Shown here: positions 43,108-54,485 of the stretch, piece by piece
Numbering within the stretch: position 1 is the first letter of the stretch
How the letters are laid out: the number at the start of each line of letters is the position of its first letter
From: Aedes albopictus
Lineage: Eukaryota; Arthropoda; Insecta; Diptera; Culicidae
Direction of reading: 5' to 3'
NCBI RefSeq assembly: GCF_035046485.1
Contig: NC_085138.1
Span: 274,207,694-274,271,693 of the forward strand
DNA length: 64,000 nucleotides
Position numbers and translations under genes: made by a program
Notes under the pieces: generated by a model
What the model was told of the DNA's origin: nothing
What the model saw: only the letters and a program-made list of their open reading frames with translations
Database searches by the model: none

Positions 43108-43429
43108 CCGATTTTTCAGTTTGCTATAGCAACAAACTGATTTCTAGTATGAAATGAACTGTTTGATAATACAAATATTTTCATTTGTCGAAATTTTTGA
43201 CAGCCTGTTAGATCAAAGTGAGATTTGGTAATTTCAACATAAAATAATGATTGACTGCACTTTTGCCGCTAACAAAGCCGAAATGTGTTGTGTTGGTGGC
43301 GGCAGCTCCTGCGGCAGTTTGGAAATCTATTTTTAGACACTCGGCAAGCGGATGGAAAGTAGAACGAATAAAAAACAAACAAAAAGTCTAAACCAACCAA
43401 CGTTTTGTTGTTCTGCAGAAATTCTGAAA

Positions 43430-43560
43430 CAAGTCATTAGAAAATCTCTGGGAAAAAAACCGGGAAGAACTCTTGGGAAACCTTGGGATGAACACCAGAA
43501 AGAATTGCTGAAAATAATTCACAAGGAACTCTAGGAGAGATTCCGTGATAGCATCTGAGA
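43430..43560 (-). repeat. 24-bp satellite remnant
   Basis: Loose GGAACTCTAGGAG, GAATTGCTG and GGAAACCTTGGG words resemble the inverse orientation of the satellite. It directly precedes LINE element 2, which may have inserted into it; similar sequence resumes after the LINE at 47975. Confidence 0.4.
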
Positions 43561-43561
43561 A

Positions 43562-43860
43562 AAAACGGTGAGTCGATAAAGAGAGCGTCCAATATAGCTC
43601 TGGTCCTCACAAGTTCCTACCTCATGCTTCCACGGGTCAAGCGATGACAAAGACCGCCAGCTAAGAGTTGTGTGCTTAGCTGGTAGTGCAGCCTGGGCAC
43701 TGTTGTCCTTCTGACTTCAGCTAGATTGAGGAGGTACGATTCGAGCGTTTGTTCACCAAGGAGGTGCGGCTCAAACAGCGTCTGTTCTGGCATCCAGCGG
43801 CTGAGTAAGAAACGCTGCACCACGCCCAGCTAGATCCAAGGTGGTAGCCCCATCAGCGTG
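43562..43860 (+). promoter_or_regulatory. LINE 5' leader module, element 2 copy
   Basis: Collinear with 11134-11430 and better preserved: for example it keeps CCGCCAGCTAAGAGTTGTG where the other has a shorter CCGCCAGACCGTTGTG. It precedes an endonuclease-RT unlike that of element 1. It is likely to hold the internal promoter. Confidence 0.6.
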
Positions 43861-45024
43861 GTCGTCCCAGTGTTGGTTGGGACGTTAAACAGAACTGGCA
43901 CGATGGCCCTCCGGCGAGACAGGAGTGTTGGCGTAGGCCCAATAAGCCACCCGTAAAAATCTCCATTGCGAATAACATAGGAGAAAATACGACTCGATAC
44001 AATCGGCAAAGACCATCGCGACGTAATAAGGACTACGATTGGAAACTTGGAACATGGAATTGCAAGTCACTAGGTTTCGCAGGATGTGACAGGATAATCT
44101 ACGACGAACTACATCCCCGCAACTTCGACATCGTGGCGTTGCAGGAACTTTGTTGGACTGGACAGAAAGTGTGGAAAAGCGGGCATCGAGCGGCTACCTT
44201 CTACCAAAGCTGGTGGCACCACCAATGAACTGGGAACCGGATTTATAGTGTTGGGCAAGATGCGACAACGTGTGATCGGGTGGCAGCCGATCAACGCAAG
44301 GATGTGCATGTTGAGAGTTAAGGGCCGTTTCTTCAACTACAGCATCATCAACGTCCACTGCCCACACGAAGGGAGACCCGATGACGAGAAAGAAGCGTTC
44401 TATGCGCAGTTAGAGCAAACATACGATGGTTGCTCGCCGCGTGACGTGGAAATCGTTCTCGGCGACATGAACGCGCAGGTAGGAAGGGAGGAAATGTACA
44501 GACCGGTAATCGGGCGAAACAGCCTGCACGCCGTATCGAATGAAAACGGCCAGCGATGCGTAAACTTTGCAGCCTCCCGTGGTACGGTAGTCCGAAGCAC
44601 CTTCTTCCCCCGCAAAGATATCCACAAAGCCACCTGGAGATCACCCGACCATCAAACAGAAAACCAAATCGACCACGTTCTAATCGACGGTAAATTCTTC
44701 TCAGATATAACCAACGTCCGCACATACCGCAGTGCGAATATAGATTCGGATCACTACTTAGTCGCTGTATGCATGCGCTCAAAACTTTCGACAGTTATCA
44801 TCACGCGTCGAAGTCGAACGCCGCGGCTGAACATCGAGCAACTTCGTAACGTAGAATTGGCTCAAGACTACGCGCAGCAGTTAGCAGTGGCCCTACCAAC
44901 GGAAGAGCAGCTTGGCGATGGCTGGAGGGACATCCGATCCGCCATAGGTAGTACATCGGCTACAGCACTAGGCTTCGCAACTCCGAATCACAGAAACGAC
45001 TGGTACGACGGCGAATGTGAACAG

Positions 45025-45636
45025 CAGACATGTCCAAACACTGCACTGCACGAGGAGTCGATACTCAAACACACCACCGTGGGTGCCAAGCCACCATCAA
45101 GCTCTCCGTGTTTCAGAACGAACACGCACCGTGTCTGGCTCAACACCGGTGTCGGTGGCGGTGCTCAGGCACTGGGCACGGTGTTTGACACTTCGGGTAA
45201 CACGGAGCCCGAGTGTTTCCGATTAGCAAAACACTCGTGCGAGTTCAAGCGCTCGGTGCCGTTCATTCTCCAGCACCAGTTGCAAATGCTGTTCGTCGAC
45301 GACAAGAGTGAAGTACTTGGCGGCTCCTTTTGTGTCTTTCTCGTCCCTTCTGACTCAGTGGCTCTGATGCAGCCAAGCTACCACGCACTGTGGCCGAGCT
45401 CACTGCTTTGGTGTTTCATACAATCGGAAACACTCGGCCTCCGTGCCCAACCAAAACTTAAACACGGAGCCGAAACTGAGGCTCGAGTTATAACACCGAC
45501 ACGAGTGTTTCGCTAGTCGCACTGCGTGTTCATCAGTAGAAACTGAACGAAGGTGGTGATATGAACACACACGGTGGTGTGTTTACGGGCAAACACGCCA
45601 CCGGTGCGGCACGGTTTGGTGTTTTGCCCATGTCTG
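45025..45636. mobile_element. hAT-type MITE, 612 bp, in LINE element 2
   Basis: The ends are CAGACATGTCCAAACAC and, inverted, CAGACATGGGCAAAACAC. A perfect 8-bp duplication GTGAACAG flanks it (45017-45024, 45637-45644). CAG ends plus 8 bp fit the hAT superfamily. The interior holds 13 copies of AAACAC or GTGTTT in both orientations, where well under one is expected by chance; these look like subterminal transposase-binding motifs spread through the element. It has inserted in the LINE frame after codons for DGECEQ. Removing it with one duplication rejoins the frame to LKNEKNAAWAGML. The ORF that spans its left part is chimeric with the LINE. Confidence 0.92.
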
Positions 45637-46044
45637 GTGAACAGTTGAAAAACGAGAAGAATGCAGCATGGGCGGGAATGCTGCAACACCGTACGAGAGC
45701 GAATGAGGCACATTATAAACAGGCGCGGAACAGGCAGAACACAGTCTTCCGGATGAAGAAGCGCCAGCAGGAAGAACGAGATCGCGAAGCGATGGAAGAG
45801 CTGTACCGCGCTAAGGACACACGAAAGTTCTACGAGAAGCTGAACCGATCGCGCATAGGCTTTGTGCCACAAGCCGACATGTGCCGATATAATCACGGGA
45901 ATATTCTCACGAGCGAGCGTGAGGTGGCGGCAGCATTACGATGAGCACCTCAATGGCGACGTTGCAAGTACCGAAGGTGGCGTGGTAACAGATCTAGGAG
46001 TATGTGCACAAGACGAAAGACTTCCGGCTCCTGACCTTCAGGAG

Positions 46045-46430
46045 CAGGGATGGCATTCACCATTTGCAAAGAGTTACATTCACTTGCTACTATCTCAGTT
46101 CATAAGCACGCTATCAAAAAGCAATGTATGGATGACTTTTACCTTGTAGTTTTATCAGAAAGTTTGCCGAATATCATAAGGGTCGCACACGCATGCTAAA
46201 TTACATTCATACATACATACGCATGTAAATTACATTCACGGCGTGGAGAGTTGCTTTCACAGCTCGCTCACGAGTTAAGCATGCGTGTGCGACCCTTATG
46301 ATATTCGGCAAACTTTCAGATAAAACTACAAGGTAAAAGTCATCCATACATTGTTTTTTGATAACATGCTTATGAACTGAGATAGTAGCAAGTGAATGTA
46401 ACTCTTTGCAAATGGTGAATGCCATCCCTG
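46045..46430. mobile_element. hAT-type foldback MITE, 386 bp, in LINE element 2
   Basis: It starts CAGGGATGGCATTCACCATT and ends with its inverse. The two arms (46045-46197 and 46278-46430) are 153 bp each with about six differences, separated by an 80-bp spacer. A perfect 8-bp duplication TTCAGGAG lies at 46037-46044 and 46431-46438. CAGGG ends and 8 bp fit hAT. Removal with one duplication restores APDLQEIEEEVGRLKNN in frame. High arm similarity indicates a recent insertion. Transcripts would form a strong hairpin of about 150 bp. Confidence 0.95.
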
Positions 46431-47974
46431 TTCAGGAGATTGAGGAGGAGGTTGGCCGGTTGAAAAACAACAAAGCCGCTGGAGCAGATCAACTACCAAG
46501 CGAGCTTCTAAAATACGGTGGAGAAGCACTGGTGAGAGCACTACACTGGGTCATTACCAAGATTTGGGAGGAGGAAGTATTACCGGAGGAATGCATGGAA
46601 GGTATCGTGTGTCCCATCTACAAAAAGGGCGACAAGTTGGATTGCGGGAACTACCGCGCGATCACACTACTGAGCGCTGCCTACAAGATACTCTCTCAAA
46701 TTTTATGCCGCCGTCTATCACCGATTGCAAGAGAGTTCGTGGGGCAATATCAGGCTGGATTTATGGGTGAACGCGCTACAACGGACCAGATGTTCGCCAT
46801 CCGCCAGGTGTTGCAGAAATGCCGCGAATACAACGTGTCCACACATCACTTGTTCATCGATTTCAAATCGGCGTATGATACAATCGATTGAGAACAGCTA
46901 TGGCAGATTATGCACGAATACGGATTCCCGGATAAACTGATACGGTTGATCAAGGCGACGATGGATCGAGTGATGTGCGTAGTTCGAGTATCAGGGACAC
47001 TCTCGAGTCCCTTCGAATCTCGCAGAGGGTTACGGCAAGGTGATGGTCTTTCGTGCTTGCTGTTCAACATTGCTTTGGAGGGTGTAATAAGAAAAGCGGG
47101 GATAAACACGAGTGGGACGATTTTCACGAAGTCCGTTCAGCTGCTTGGTTTCGCCGATGATATTGATATTATTGCTCGTAAATTTGAGACGATGGCGGAA
47201 ATGTATATCCGACTAAAGAGTGAAGCCAGGCGAATCGGATTAGTCATTAATGTGTCGAAGACAAAGTACATGATGGCAAAGGGCTCCAGGGAGGAATCAC
47301 CGCGCCCGCCACCTCGAATTCATATCGACGGTGATGAAATCGAGGCGGTTGAAGAATTCGTGTACTTGGACTCACTGGTGACCGCCGACAACGACACCGG
47401 CAGAGAAATTCAGAGGCGCATTGTGGCAGGAAATCGTGCTTACTTTGGACTCCGCAGAACTCTACGATCGAATAAAGTTCGCCGTAACACGAAGTTAACC
47501 ATTTACAAAACGCTGATTAGACCGGTCGTCCTCTATGGGCACGAAACATGGACCCTACGTGCAGAGGACCAACGTGCCCTTGGAGTTTTTGAACGGAAGG
47601 TGTTGCGTACCATCTACGGCGGAGTGCAGATGGAAGACGGGACTTGGAGAAGGCGAATGAACCACGAGCTGCATCAGCTGCTGGGAGAACCAACCATCGT
47701 CCATACCGCAAAAATCGGGAGGCTACGGTGGGCGGGTCACGTCATCAGGATGTCGGATAGCAACCCGACTAAAATGGTTCTCGAGAGTCATCCGACCGGT
47801 ACAAGAAGACGTGGAGCGCAGCGAGCTAGGTGAGTCGACCAAGTGGAGGACGATCTGCGGACCCTACGCAGAGTGCGGAACTGGAGACAAACAGCCATGG
47901 ACCGAGTGGAATGGAGGCGGCTACTATGTACAGCAGAGGCCACCGCGACCTTAGCCTGACCGGTAAGGTAAGTA

Positions 47975-48250
47975 TCTGAGAAATATCCTAGGATAAACTT
48001 ATTTAAAAAATCCGGGATGTCCATGTCACAAATCCTGCAAGACTCCTGTGTAAAGTTCAAATAAAATCGGTCGAAATCCAGGAGTGCTGAAGAATTTTCA
48101 ATAAGGAATCCCGTAGAAGATTGTTGGAATGTTTGAAAAATGCTGAACGAACCAGCGAGAGAAATTGTAGGTGGAATATTAAGAAAGTATCGTGCAGGAA
48201 AGAATCTTTTTAGAAATCCTGGAAGGCTTTCCTAGAGATTTCCAAATGCA
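47975..48250 (-). repeat. 24-bp satellite remnant
   Basis: GGAATCCCGTAGAAG, GAATTTTC and GGAAGGCTTTCCTAG words after the LINE resemble the worn satellite before it at 43430, consistent with the LINE having landed in satellite. Confidence 0.35.
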
Positions 48251-49224
48251 ATTGACAAAAAATTCAATAAATTGATTCTTTCCAAATAAAACCATTTATA
48301 TAAAGCTTAAGCGTCATTGACACTCAATTGCCCATGTGCATAGTACAAACGTAGCAACATTTGAAAACACACCACACGGCATTATGTCAACGAGTCGTGC
48401 GAAAAAAGACACAAAATCCGTCCCATTATCCCTTTTGCGAGTGAAGCCATTGCAGAGCAAAACCGCTTGTCGCCTAGCAAACCCCAACACAATAAGCCCT
48501 ATAATGAGGCGTATTTTATTCATTTCCAATTTGCTACCATAACCAGATGGTTCGCGACATTCCGAAACACTATAAGTCTCACCCCAACAACCTCGGGGGA
48601 GATTTACCCTCGAGGCTTAGGCTGTGCCCCTGGTAGACGACTTCGCGCGTTTGTGTTTGGGCGTATCAAGTGTAGAATGTTTTTGGCGGACTGGAGTGGG
48701 TGGATGACTATAGGGCGGCCCAAACTTATATAAAAAAGGAACATTTTTAAAACTTGTACATAAGACAATTAGACCACTGTGTTCACGTTGCAGATGTCAA
48801 AAACTTGTCAGTTTGTTGTATGAAAGTTATAAAGAATGCATTCAAGAGTGTTCGCCATACAGGTAAAAAGTTGTCGTCAGCTTTGCAGAGATTTTGTAGA
48901 TATCGGTGCGATTACTACAAAACGGTTGTACTTATCGGACTTGCAGTGGCAGCAAAGGGGTTTGCATGCCCGTGTAGTTAGAAAAGCACTACGGATCACC
49001 TGTTCCGTAGTTAAAAGTCCACCAAAAAGGTAACCCCAATCCAAGGTGTCAGGCGACCCGTGCTGATGGATGAATGCTTGAGGGGGTTTAAAAGATGCTC
49101 GATCTTTAACGGAGCCCGTAGCGTGGGAAGATCACCTTTTTGGGTTGCGTTGCGGCGAAAGATCTACCAAACTGAATCCTAGTCCTAACTGCTTCCAACT
49201 ATGGAACAGCATATTTTAGTAATC
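48251..49224. other. no gene recognised
   Basis: Short ORFs without motifs (48336-48542, 48467-48733, 48754-48981). Composition is close to the window average. Nothing else seen. Confidence 0.35.
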
Positions 49225-49344
49225 AACCCTAAAAGGGATACCTTCATGGCCTCAGTTTCGTCACCTCGCTGAGTGTGTTCCATCAAAGACGAGCTCTGAA
49301 AGGCGCCTGGGGTCCAATGGACCCCAGGTATCCCTTTTAGGGTT
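49225..49344. mobile_element. 120-bp MITE, AACCCTAAAAGGG ends
   Basis: AACCCTAAAAGGGATACC at 49225-49242 is perfectly inverted at 49327-49344. The interior has CTGGGGTCCAATGGACCCCAG, itself a palindrome, next to the right end. Non-coding. Target duplication not clear. Confidence 0.7.
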
Positions 49345-49724
49345 AAAGGAAAAAAAATGGTGCTTATTACCTATGACAGGTAAAAGTGAAAGGTCTCGTT
49401 TTGCTTGTGACCGAGAATGATCTTGAAACAAGGAAAACTGGATAAGAATTCTTATTTTTTTTTTTTCGTTGTACACTGGGGTGAGACAATAAAGACTAGG
49501 GTTCCGATGCATGGTCAATATCGGTATCATTTCTTGAATTTTTCGTTAAGGAATCCGATTTTGACTGAGAAAGGAGCGTGTTAAAGCGGTACCTATAAAT
49601 AAGAAGCCTTCCTTAATTGCAAGTTAAAAATGACTACTGTAACAAAATCGCATACTTTACTACTACTCAATAGTGATGAAATAACACGACATGCACTATA
49701 CAAAGGACACGGGATGTACCACAA

Positions 49725-50640
49725 TAGATCAAAAATTGGTTGCAGTGGTTTATGCCCCAAACAGAGAAAAAAGAAAAAAAAATAGTTTGCAGCTCGACAT
49801 TTATCGAAAGCCAACATCAACCGATCGATACATTACTGCCAACTCTAACCACTACGGCATACAGAAAAAAGCTGCATTTCATTCAATGGCACACAGACTC
49901 CACAACGTGCCCATGGATAGAATTTAACGAAGAGGAGTCTCGGATTTTTGAAGCAGCTGAAATTAACGGCTACGAAAAGGATTTCGTAGACAAAATTCTC
50001 CAAAAACATAAACGGAAAAAAGCCGGCAGAACATCACGACCCTACAACCTGCAACAGAAGAAGTTAGGAGAATCAGCCTCCCATTCTACCCGAAAGTCAC
50101 AAATCCAATTAAAAACACACTCCGACGACAAGGACTTCATGTTGTACATAAGAGCGACAACACGTTACGCGATCTACTGTGTAACTTGAAGGACAAAGTC
50201 CCACCGGAAGAGCAATCTGGCATATACCAGGTACCTTGCAACGACTGCCCGGCGGTTTACATCGGTCAAACACGCCGCAAGGTCAAGGTACGTTTGAAAG
50301 AACATATAAACGCAGTGGAAACCAACAAACCCAACGAATCCGGAGTTGCAGCACATACGGTAGATTCTACGCATAGCATAGACTGGAAGAATGCGAAGCT
50401 GATCAAGGCAGTTAGAAAGGCTTCGCATCTCAATGCCTGGGAGTCTATGTTCATATCAAACGAAACACAGCCATTGATGAACGAAGATGACCCCCCTATC
50501 ACATAAGGACTTTTTGGCCTGGTAAAAACGACGACGATCAACTGATTTCTCTTCATCTCGACGTAGCCAGTCGGACATTCTCCCGAGGATGGGTAACATC
50601 GCACCCGAAACCGGTCGACAACAAAGGTAATTTTTAACCC
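49725..50640 (+). pseudogene. Penelope-like element, 3' part with GIY-YIG domain
   Basis: The RT C-terminus is recognisable: LQLDIYRKPTSTDRYITANS, AAFHSMAHRLHNVPMDRI and, after a frameshift, RIFEAAEINGYEKDFVDKIL. A second shift leads into 50186-50506, with GIYQVPCNDCPAVYIGQTRR, KVRLKEHINAVE, a HSIDW word and NAWESMFISNETQPLMNED. That is the GIY-YIG endonuclease of Penelope-like elements, with GIY, the CxxC pair, YIG, the arginine and the downstream glutamate all present. After the stop (TAA at 50504-50506) a G+C-richer tail with CTCCCGAGGATGGGTAAC and CGAAACCGGTCGACAACAAA follows. The copy is 5'-truncated, with at least two frameshifts. Confidence 0.88.
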
Positions 50641-52308
50641 TTTGACGATTGTAAGAACGATAAGTGTTATGTCTTGTCTCGCGTGTCGCGTCTTGTGAAT
50701 GTCGTGTACCTAGTTCTTACGTTAGCAAAACAAACCAATAAGTGTTGAGTTTGCAGCTATCGAATGTCTACTGTAACTTGTGTACTTTCTAGAAGTAATC
50801 ATATTCAATATTTTTATGAAAAGTTTTCCTCAATCTTATCAACTTACTAATGGCTTGAAGTTGATACAAAAAATATGTTATTTTGATTTTCATTCATTTC
50901 AAAATGTTTTTGAGATTTGAATGCGACCATAATAAAATCGGAATGAATGGGTAGAAAATATTGATGTTATTAAAGGAGCAACATATTATCGGCTCGCAGC
51001 TATTTAGCAAGACTTTGTTGTTGCTGATAGCCTAAAACTAAAGAATGCGTTTGTCATTTCTTTACTCGGTAATTTTTGCCACCTTTGATTTCGAGATGAC
51101 AACCACTCTGGGCCAGCCTGTTGCTCACTATACAGCCTATTAATGCGGTGACAAAAAGGAGACAACGATAAATTCATGGTGACTGCAACTCCAAGTGCCG
51201 TGGCAAAGCCGTTCGTCCGCCGTCAAAGACCGACGCTTGAATTGAAATCGAATAAAATACATTCCGATAAAATAAGTCAATAAATTATTTACCCCGTCTG
51301 AGCGCACACTCTTTTTTTTCGCGCTCATTTGATTCCATACATCACGAACCGACGGATTTCGGCTGTGCTCCCCCAGCTAAAGTGGCCAGAGGTGGTCGTC
51401 CGGGTGGTTCATTGAGAGTCTCATTGGGTGAATATTTAGATTGACTTTTTTGCGCTTGGCGCTCGGGTGCGGGTCCCGACGACGATGACGGGACTAGGGA
51501 AAGGAAAACGAGCCGGATCGAGTGCTTGGAAAATTGAAGAGTCATTCTGATGATGGTGGGGATCTCATTGAAAGCAATGCAGCAGCAGCAACCCTCGGAC
51601 CGCGGTGGGTCGGTCGCCAGCGAGCTAGACAAGCGAGAAAAACGGTCGGCATGCCGCTGCCCCCGATACAGCATCGGTCGCTCTGGGACGTCAATCGGAA
51701 GGCCACTCGGATAAATAAATTAGGTGCTGATGCATTGAAATTAATTAACTAATTATTTATTCCGATGGTGTCACACGATACCGGATCGTGATTTTCGGTC
51801 ATTTTCAGTTTAATTATTCGTTGCTTTATTCTCACTGGGAGTGCCGAGCTGGATACAAGCTGTTGGAGCGTGGAATGTTTGGTTGGTTTAGTTAACTGAT
51901 ACTGAGCTGAAACTACAAGTAGAACGACGGTAAGAAGTCGTGTAGCATTTTTCCCTAAAAAATTGGATTAATCCATGTAAAAAATGTTTGTGGAAAGCCC
52001 AAGTAGGTCACCAACTGAAATTCGCATCATTTTTTCGAGTGCAGCTCATTGGACAAATATGGAAATACCTATCATAGTAAGTCAAAGGCATTTTTGGTGA
52101 AATTTATTTTGGCAAAACATTCATGTCATTACTCCAAAATAATGATTCGTTCATGGTACCTTGGAACCAACTCCTAAGTGAAACTCTGATAGAAATTTGC
52201 ACTGACATATTGACGGATTTTACGAAAAAAAAAACAATAAATCTCGAAAAAAAAATCATGGTATTCATTGGAATGTATGAATGAATTCGCTTCTGTTCCA
52301 GTTATAAC
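50641..52308. other. no gene recognised; unique-looking DNA
   Basis: 51100-51930 looks single-copy and somewhat G+C-richer, with overlapping frames on both strands (51342-51674 minus, 51522-51752 plus) lacking motifs. It may be host intron or intergenic DNA with regulatory content. No element boundaries were found. Confidence 0.35.
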
Positions 52309-52317
52309 AGTACCTGG

Positions 52318-52599
52318 GCCCATATAGCCGAGGCGGTAAACGCACGGGTATTCAGCATGACCATGCTGAGGGTGACGGGTTCGATTCCCGGTTGGTCCAG
52401 GATCTTTTCGTAAAGGAAATTTCCTTGACTTCCTTGGGCATAGAGTATCTTCGTGCCTGCCACACGATATACGCATGCAAAATGGTCATTGGCAGAGGAA
52501 GCTCTCAGTTAATAACTGTGGAAGTGCTCATAGAACACTAAGCTGAGAAGCAGGCTTTGACCCAAATGAGGGCGTTACGCCAAGAAGAGAGAGAGAGAG
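52318..52599 (+). mobile_element. tRNA-derived SINE, second type
   Basis: The head GCCCATATAGCCGAGGCGGT carries the A box, and GGGTTCGATTCCCGG the B box. The body (TTGGGCATAGAGTATCTTCG, AAAATGGTCATTGGCAGAGG) shares CTGTGGAAGTGCTCATAGAACACTAAG-type words with the Feilai-like SINE, so the two have related tails. It ends in (GA)n. A 9-bp repeat AGTACCTGG lies at 52309-52317 and 52600-52608. Minus-strand pieces of the same SINE lie at 57123-57205 and 58953-59073. Confidence 0.9.
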
Positions 52600-52864
52600 A
52601 GTACCTGGTTAACCCTTTACTTACTTACTTTCAGTCCTGAGCACCCATAGTAGTGCCGAGGATAATCCGTTGGGATCTGAATTTTCACAAGCGTTCTAGG
52701 ACCAGAGCTGTCATTGTAAAATCAGAGGATGTTAGTTGATTGAGAATCCATTATGAGTTGCCGTTCGCCGGTTCTTTCAGAGGGATGAGTGACTGACGAA
52801 AGTGCCGGAACTGGGAATCAAACCCTTGGCAATCCGCTTTTGAAGCGAAATTGTGACCTCTTAT

Positions 52865-54485
52865 GCTAGGGCTACAGCTGATCTTTGAAAATTTCTTTAG
52901 GGATTTCTCCAGAGATAGTTTTAGGAATTCCTCTGGGAATATCCCTTGCGCCTTTTCAGGAATTTCTCAAGAAATTTCTCAAAAGATTTATCTTGAAACT
53001 TGTCTATGGGTTTCTTCAGGAATTCCTTCTGGGATACTATCACGGATTCTTAAGCAAATTCCGTCAAATATTGCTACAGAAGTTCGTGTATGAGCTCCTA
53101 TAGATTCTCTCAGCGATTCCTGTAGATTTACCATTGCATTCTTAAGAATTCTTCAATGATTTTTTTCAAGAAATTCTTCTATGAATCTTTTTTTCAGAAT
53201 TTTCTTTGGTGATGCTCCGTAGAATTCCGCCAGTTTTTTTTTGTTCAGTAATTTCTTCACGTTCTGGGATTTTTGTGTACTAATTTCAGAAATTGTATGA
53301 TTCATTATTTTAAGAATTCCTCCAGTGGTAACTGCAGGAATTCTGTCAGATTCCTTCAGAGCCCTCTTATGACGCTCACAAATTTGTTTAAGGAATTCTT
53401 CAAAAAGTCCACCAGTGCCTTTGTCCACAGTTTCTTAAGGAATTTCTGTAGACATTATAGAATTGATTCTTGCAGAATTTCATCAACGAATTTTCGAGAA
53501 ATTTCTCAAGCATCCCTTGGAATTACATCCACAGTTGCTATAGAAGATTCTTATGCATTTTTTAGAAATTAAGAAGGTATTTCTCCAGGTAATGTCCCAG
53601 GCGTTCATTGAGCAGTTGCACCAATGAATACTTCAGAAATTACTTCAGATTTTTTTTCTAGGAAATCTTCAAGAAAAATGTTCAAGTTTTTTTTTGCAGC
53701 TACTGAAAAATTTCTGTAGATCTGAGACAGTTCCTGCAGAAATTGCAGGTGATAGTTTTGACGGAACCACAGGAGCAATATCTTTGAAAAAAAAATCTAA
53801 TAGGAATTAGCGCAGAAATCCCTGAAGCAATTTTTTAAATATTTTTTGGAGGAGCCACTATAAAAAATTCAGAAGGAATCTCCGTACGAGATGTTAAGAC
53901 ATTTTCAGATGAATTTCTGAAAAGATCCATGGAATAACCTTAGAAGAAATCCCTTGCTGAAATTTCTGAAGATGTCCCCAAAATTATCTCAAGAGTTTCT
54001 TCAGCAAACCAGAGAAGACTGTAGTCAATTCTTATCAATTCTTAGAATAGTTGGACAAACGTAGAGCGAAATCTCATAATGCATTTTTGAAAGAGTCTCC
54101 TGGGAATTGTCTTAAGTAATCTCTGGGTAAATTATTGAAGGAAACTTTGAAAAAAAAATCTGTAGGAGTCTGTGGAAGATTATCTAAGGAAATCCCTAGA
54201 GTAATATCTGAAGAAATTCTGAATTTTTCTAAAGAAATCGCTTTTCTGAAATATTTCTCGGATTCTAGAACAATCATGGAGGATTTTTTTAGGAAACCTC
54301 AATGGAAGCTTTTCTAGGGGGATTCGTGGAGGAATTTCTGTAGGACCCTTTAGAGGAAGATCTAAAGGAAATCCAAGAGGAATTTATGGAGCAATTCATG
54401 GAAGATTCTAAAAAAAGTTACTGGAGTTTTTTTTTAAGAATTCATAGAGGAATTTCCGATGGTTTATGAAGGTGTTCTTAAATTA
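52865..54485. repeat. 24-bp GAATTC satellite, worn block
   Basis: The first part (52880-53570) has GGAATTCCTC, GGGATTTCTCC and AGGAATTCTTC words in the same orientation as 27955. The second part (53870-54480) mostly shows the inverse orientation (GGAGGAATTTCTG). Similarity is low and the repeat spacing is drifting. Short frames inside are artefacts. Confidence 0.6.

Larger units (their letters stand above)
42171..43128. mobile_element. insertion between long direct repeats
   Basis: The segment CCGATTTTTCAGTTTGCTAT occurs at 42173-42192 and again at 43109-43128. Joined at one copy, the flanks form a continuous palindromic stretch (CAGTTTGCTATAGCAACAAACTG). About 0.92 kb has therefore been inserted, with a duplicated stretch of about 20 bp. 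The insert begins with (GAT)7, contains the exon-like ORF at 42488-42739 and ends in the 127-bp tandem array. A duplication this long is unusual for DNA transposons. Retroposition or unequal exchange is possible. Confidence 0.6.
43562..47972 (+). pseudogene. APE-type LINE element 2, nearly full length, interrupted
   Basis: The leader (43562-43860) is shared with element 1. The endonuclease starts near 44040 with LGTWNCKSL and LQELCWTG. After a frameshift near 44205 the frame 44248-45024 carries INVHCPHEGRPDDEKEAFY, VLGDMNAQVG, QIDHVLIDGKF and SDHYLVAV, the catalytic N, D and H blocks of an APE nuclease. The RT follows: NKAAGADQLPSELLKYGG, GDKLDCGNYRAITLLSAAYK, YQAGFMGERATTDQMF, LFIDFKSAYDTID, RRGLRQGDGLSCLLFN and GFADDIDIIAR. 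Thumb and C-terminal blocks (KLTIYKTLIRPVVLYGHETW, RLRWAGHVIRMS) end at 47959. Breaks are a frameshift near 44205, one near 45935, stops at 46889 and 47831, and two hAT MITEs. A relative lies at 62805. Clade (RTE-like or related) is not certain. Confidence 0.9.

Noticed and set aside
45025..45516. C-terminal extension of the LINE endonuclease protein (422-codon frame)
   Set aside because: The frame after codon 259 lies inside a hAT MITE with an 8-bp target duplication; the true LINE sequence resumes at 45645.
44248..47959. Treating LINE element 2 as an active, complete gene
   Set aside because: Two frameshifts, two internal stops and two MITE insertions break the reading frame.
52318..52400. 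Functional tRNA gene at the SINE head
   Set aside because: It continues into a SINE body with a flanking 9-bp target duplication.
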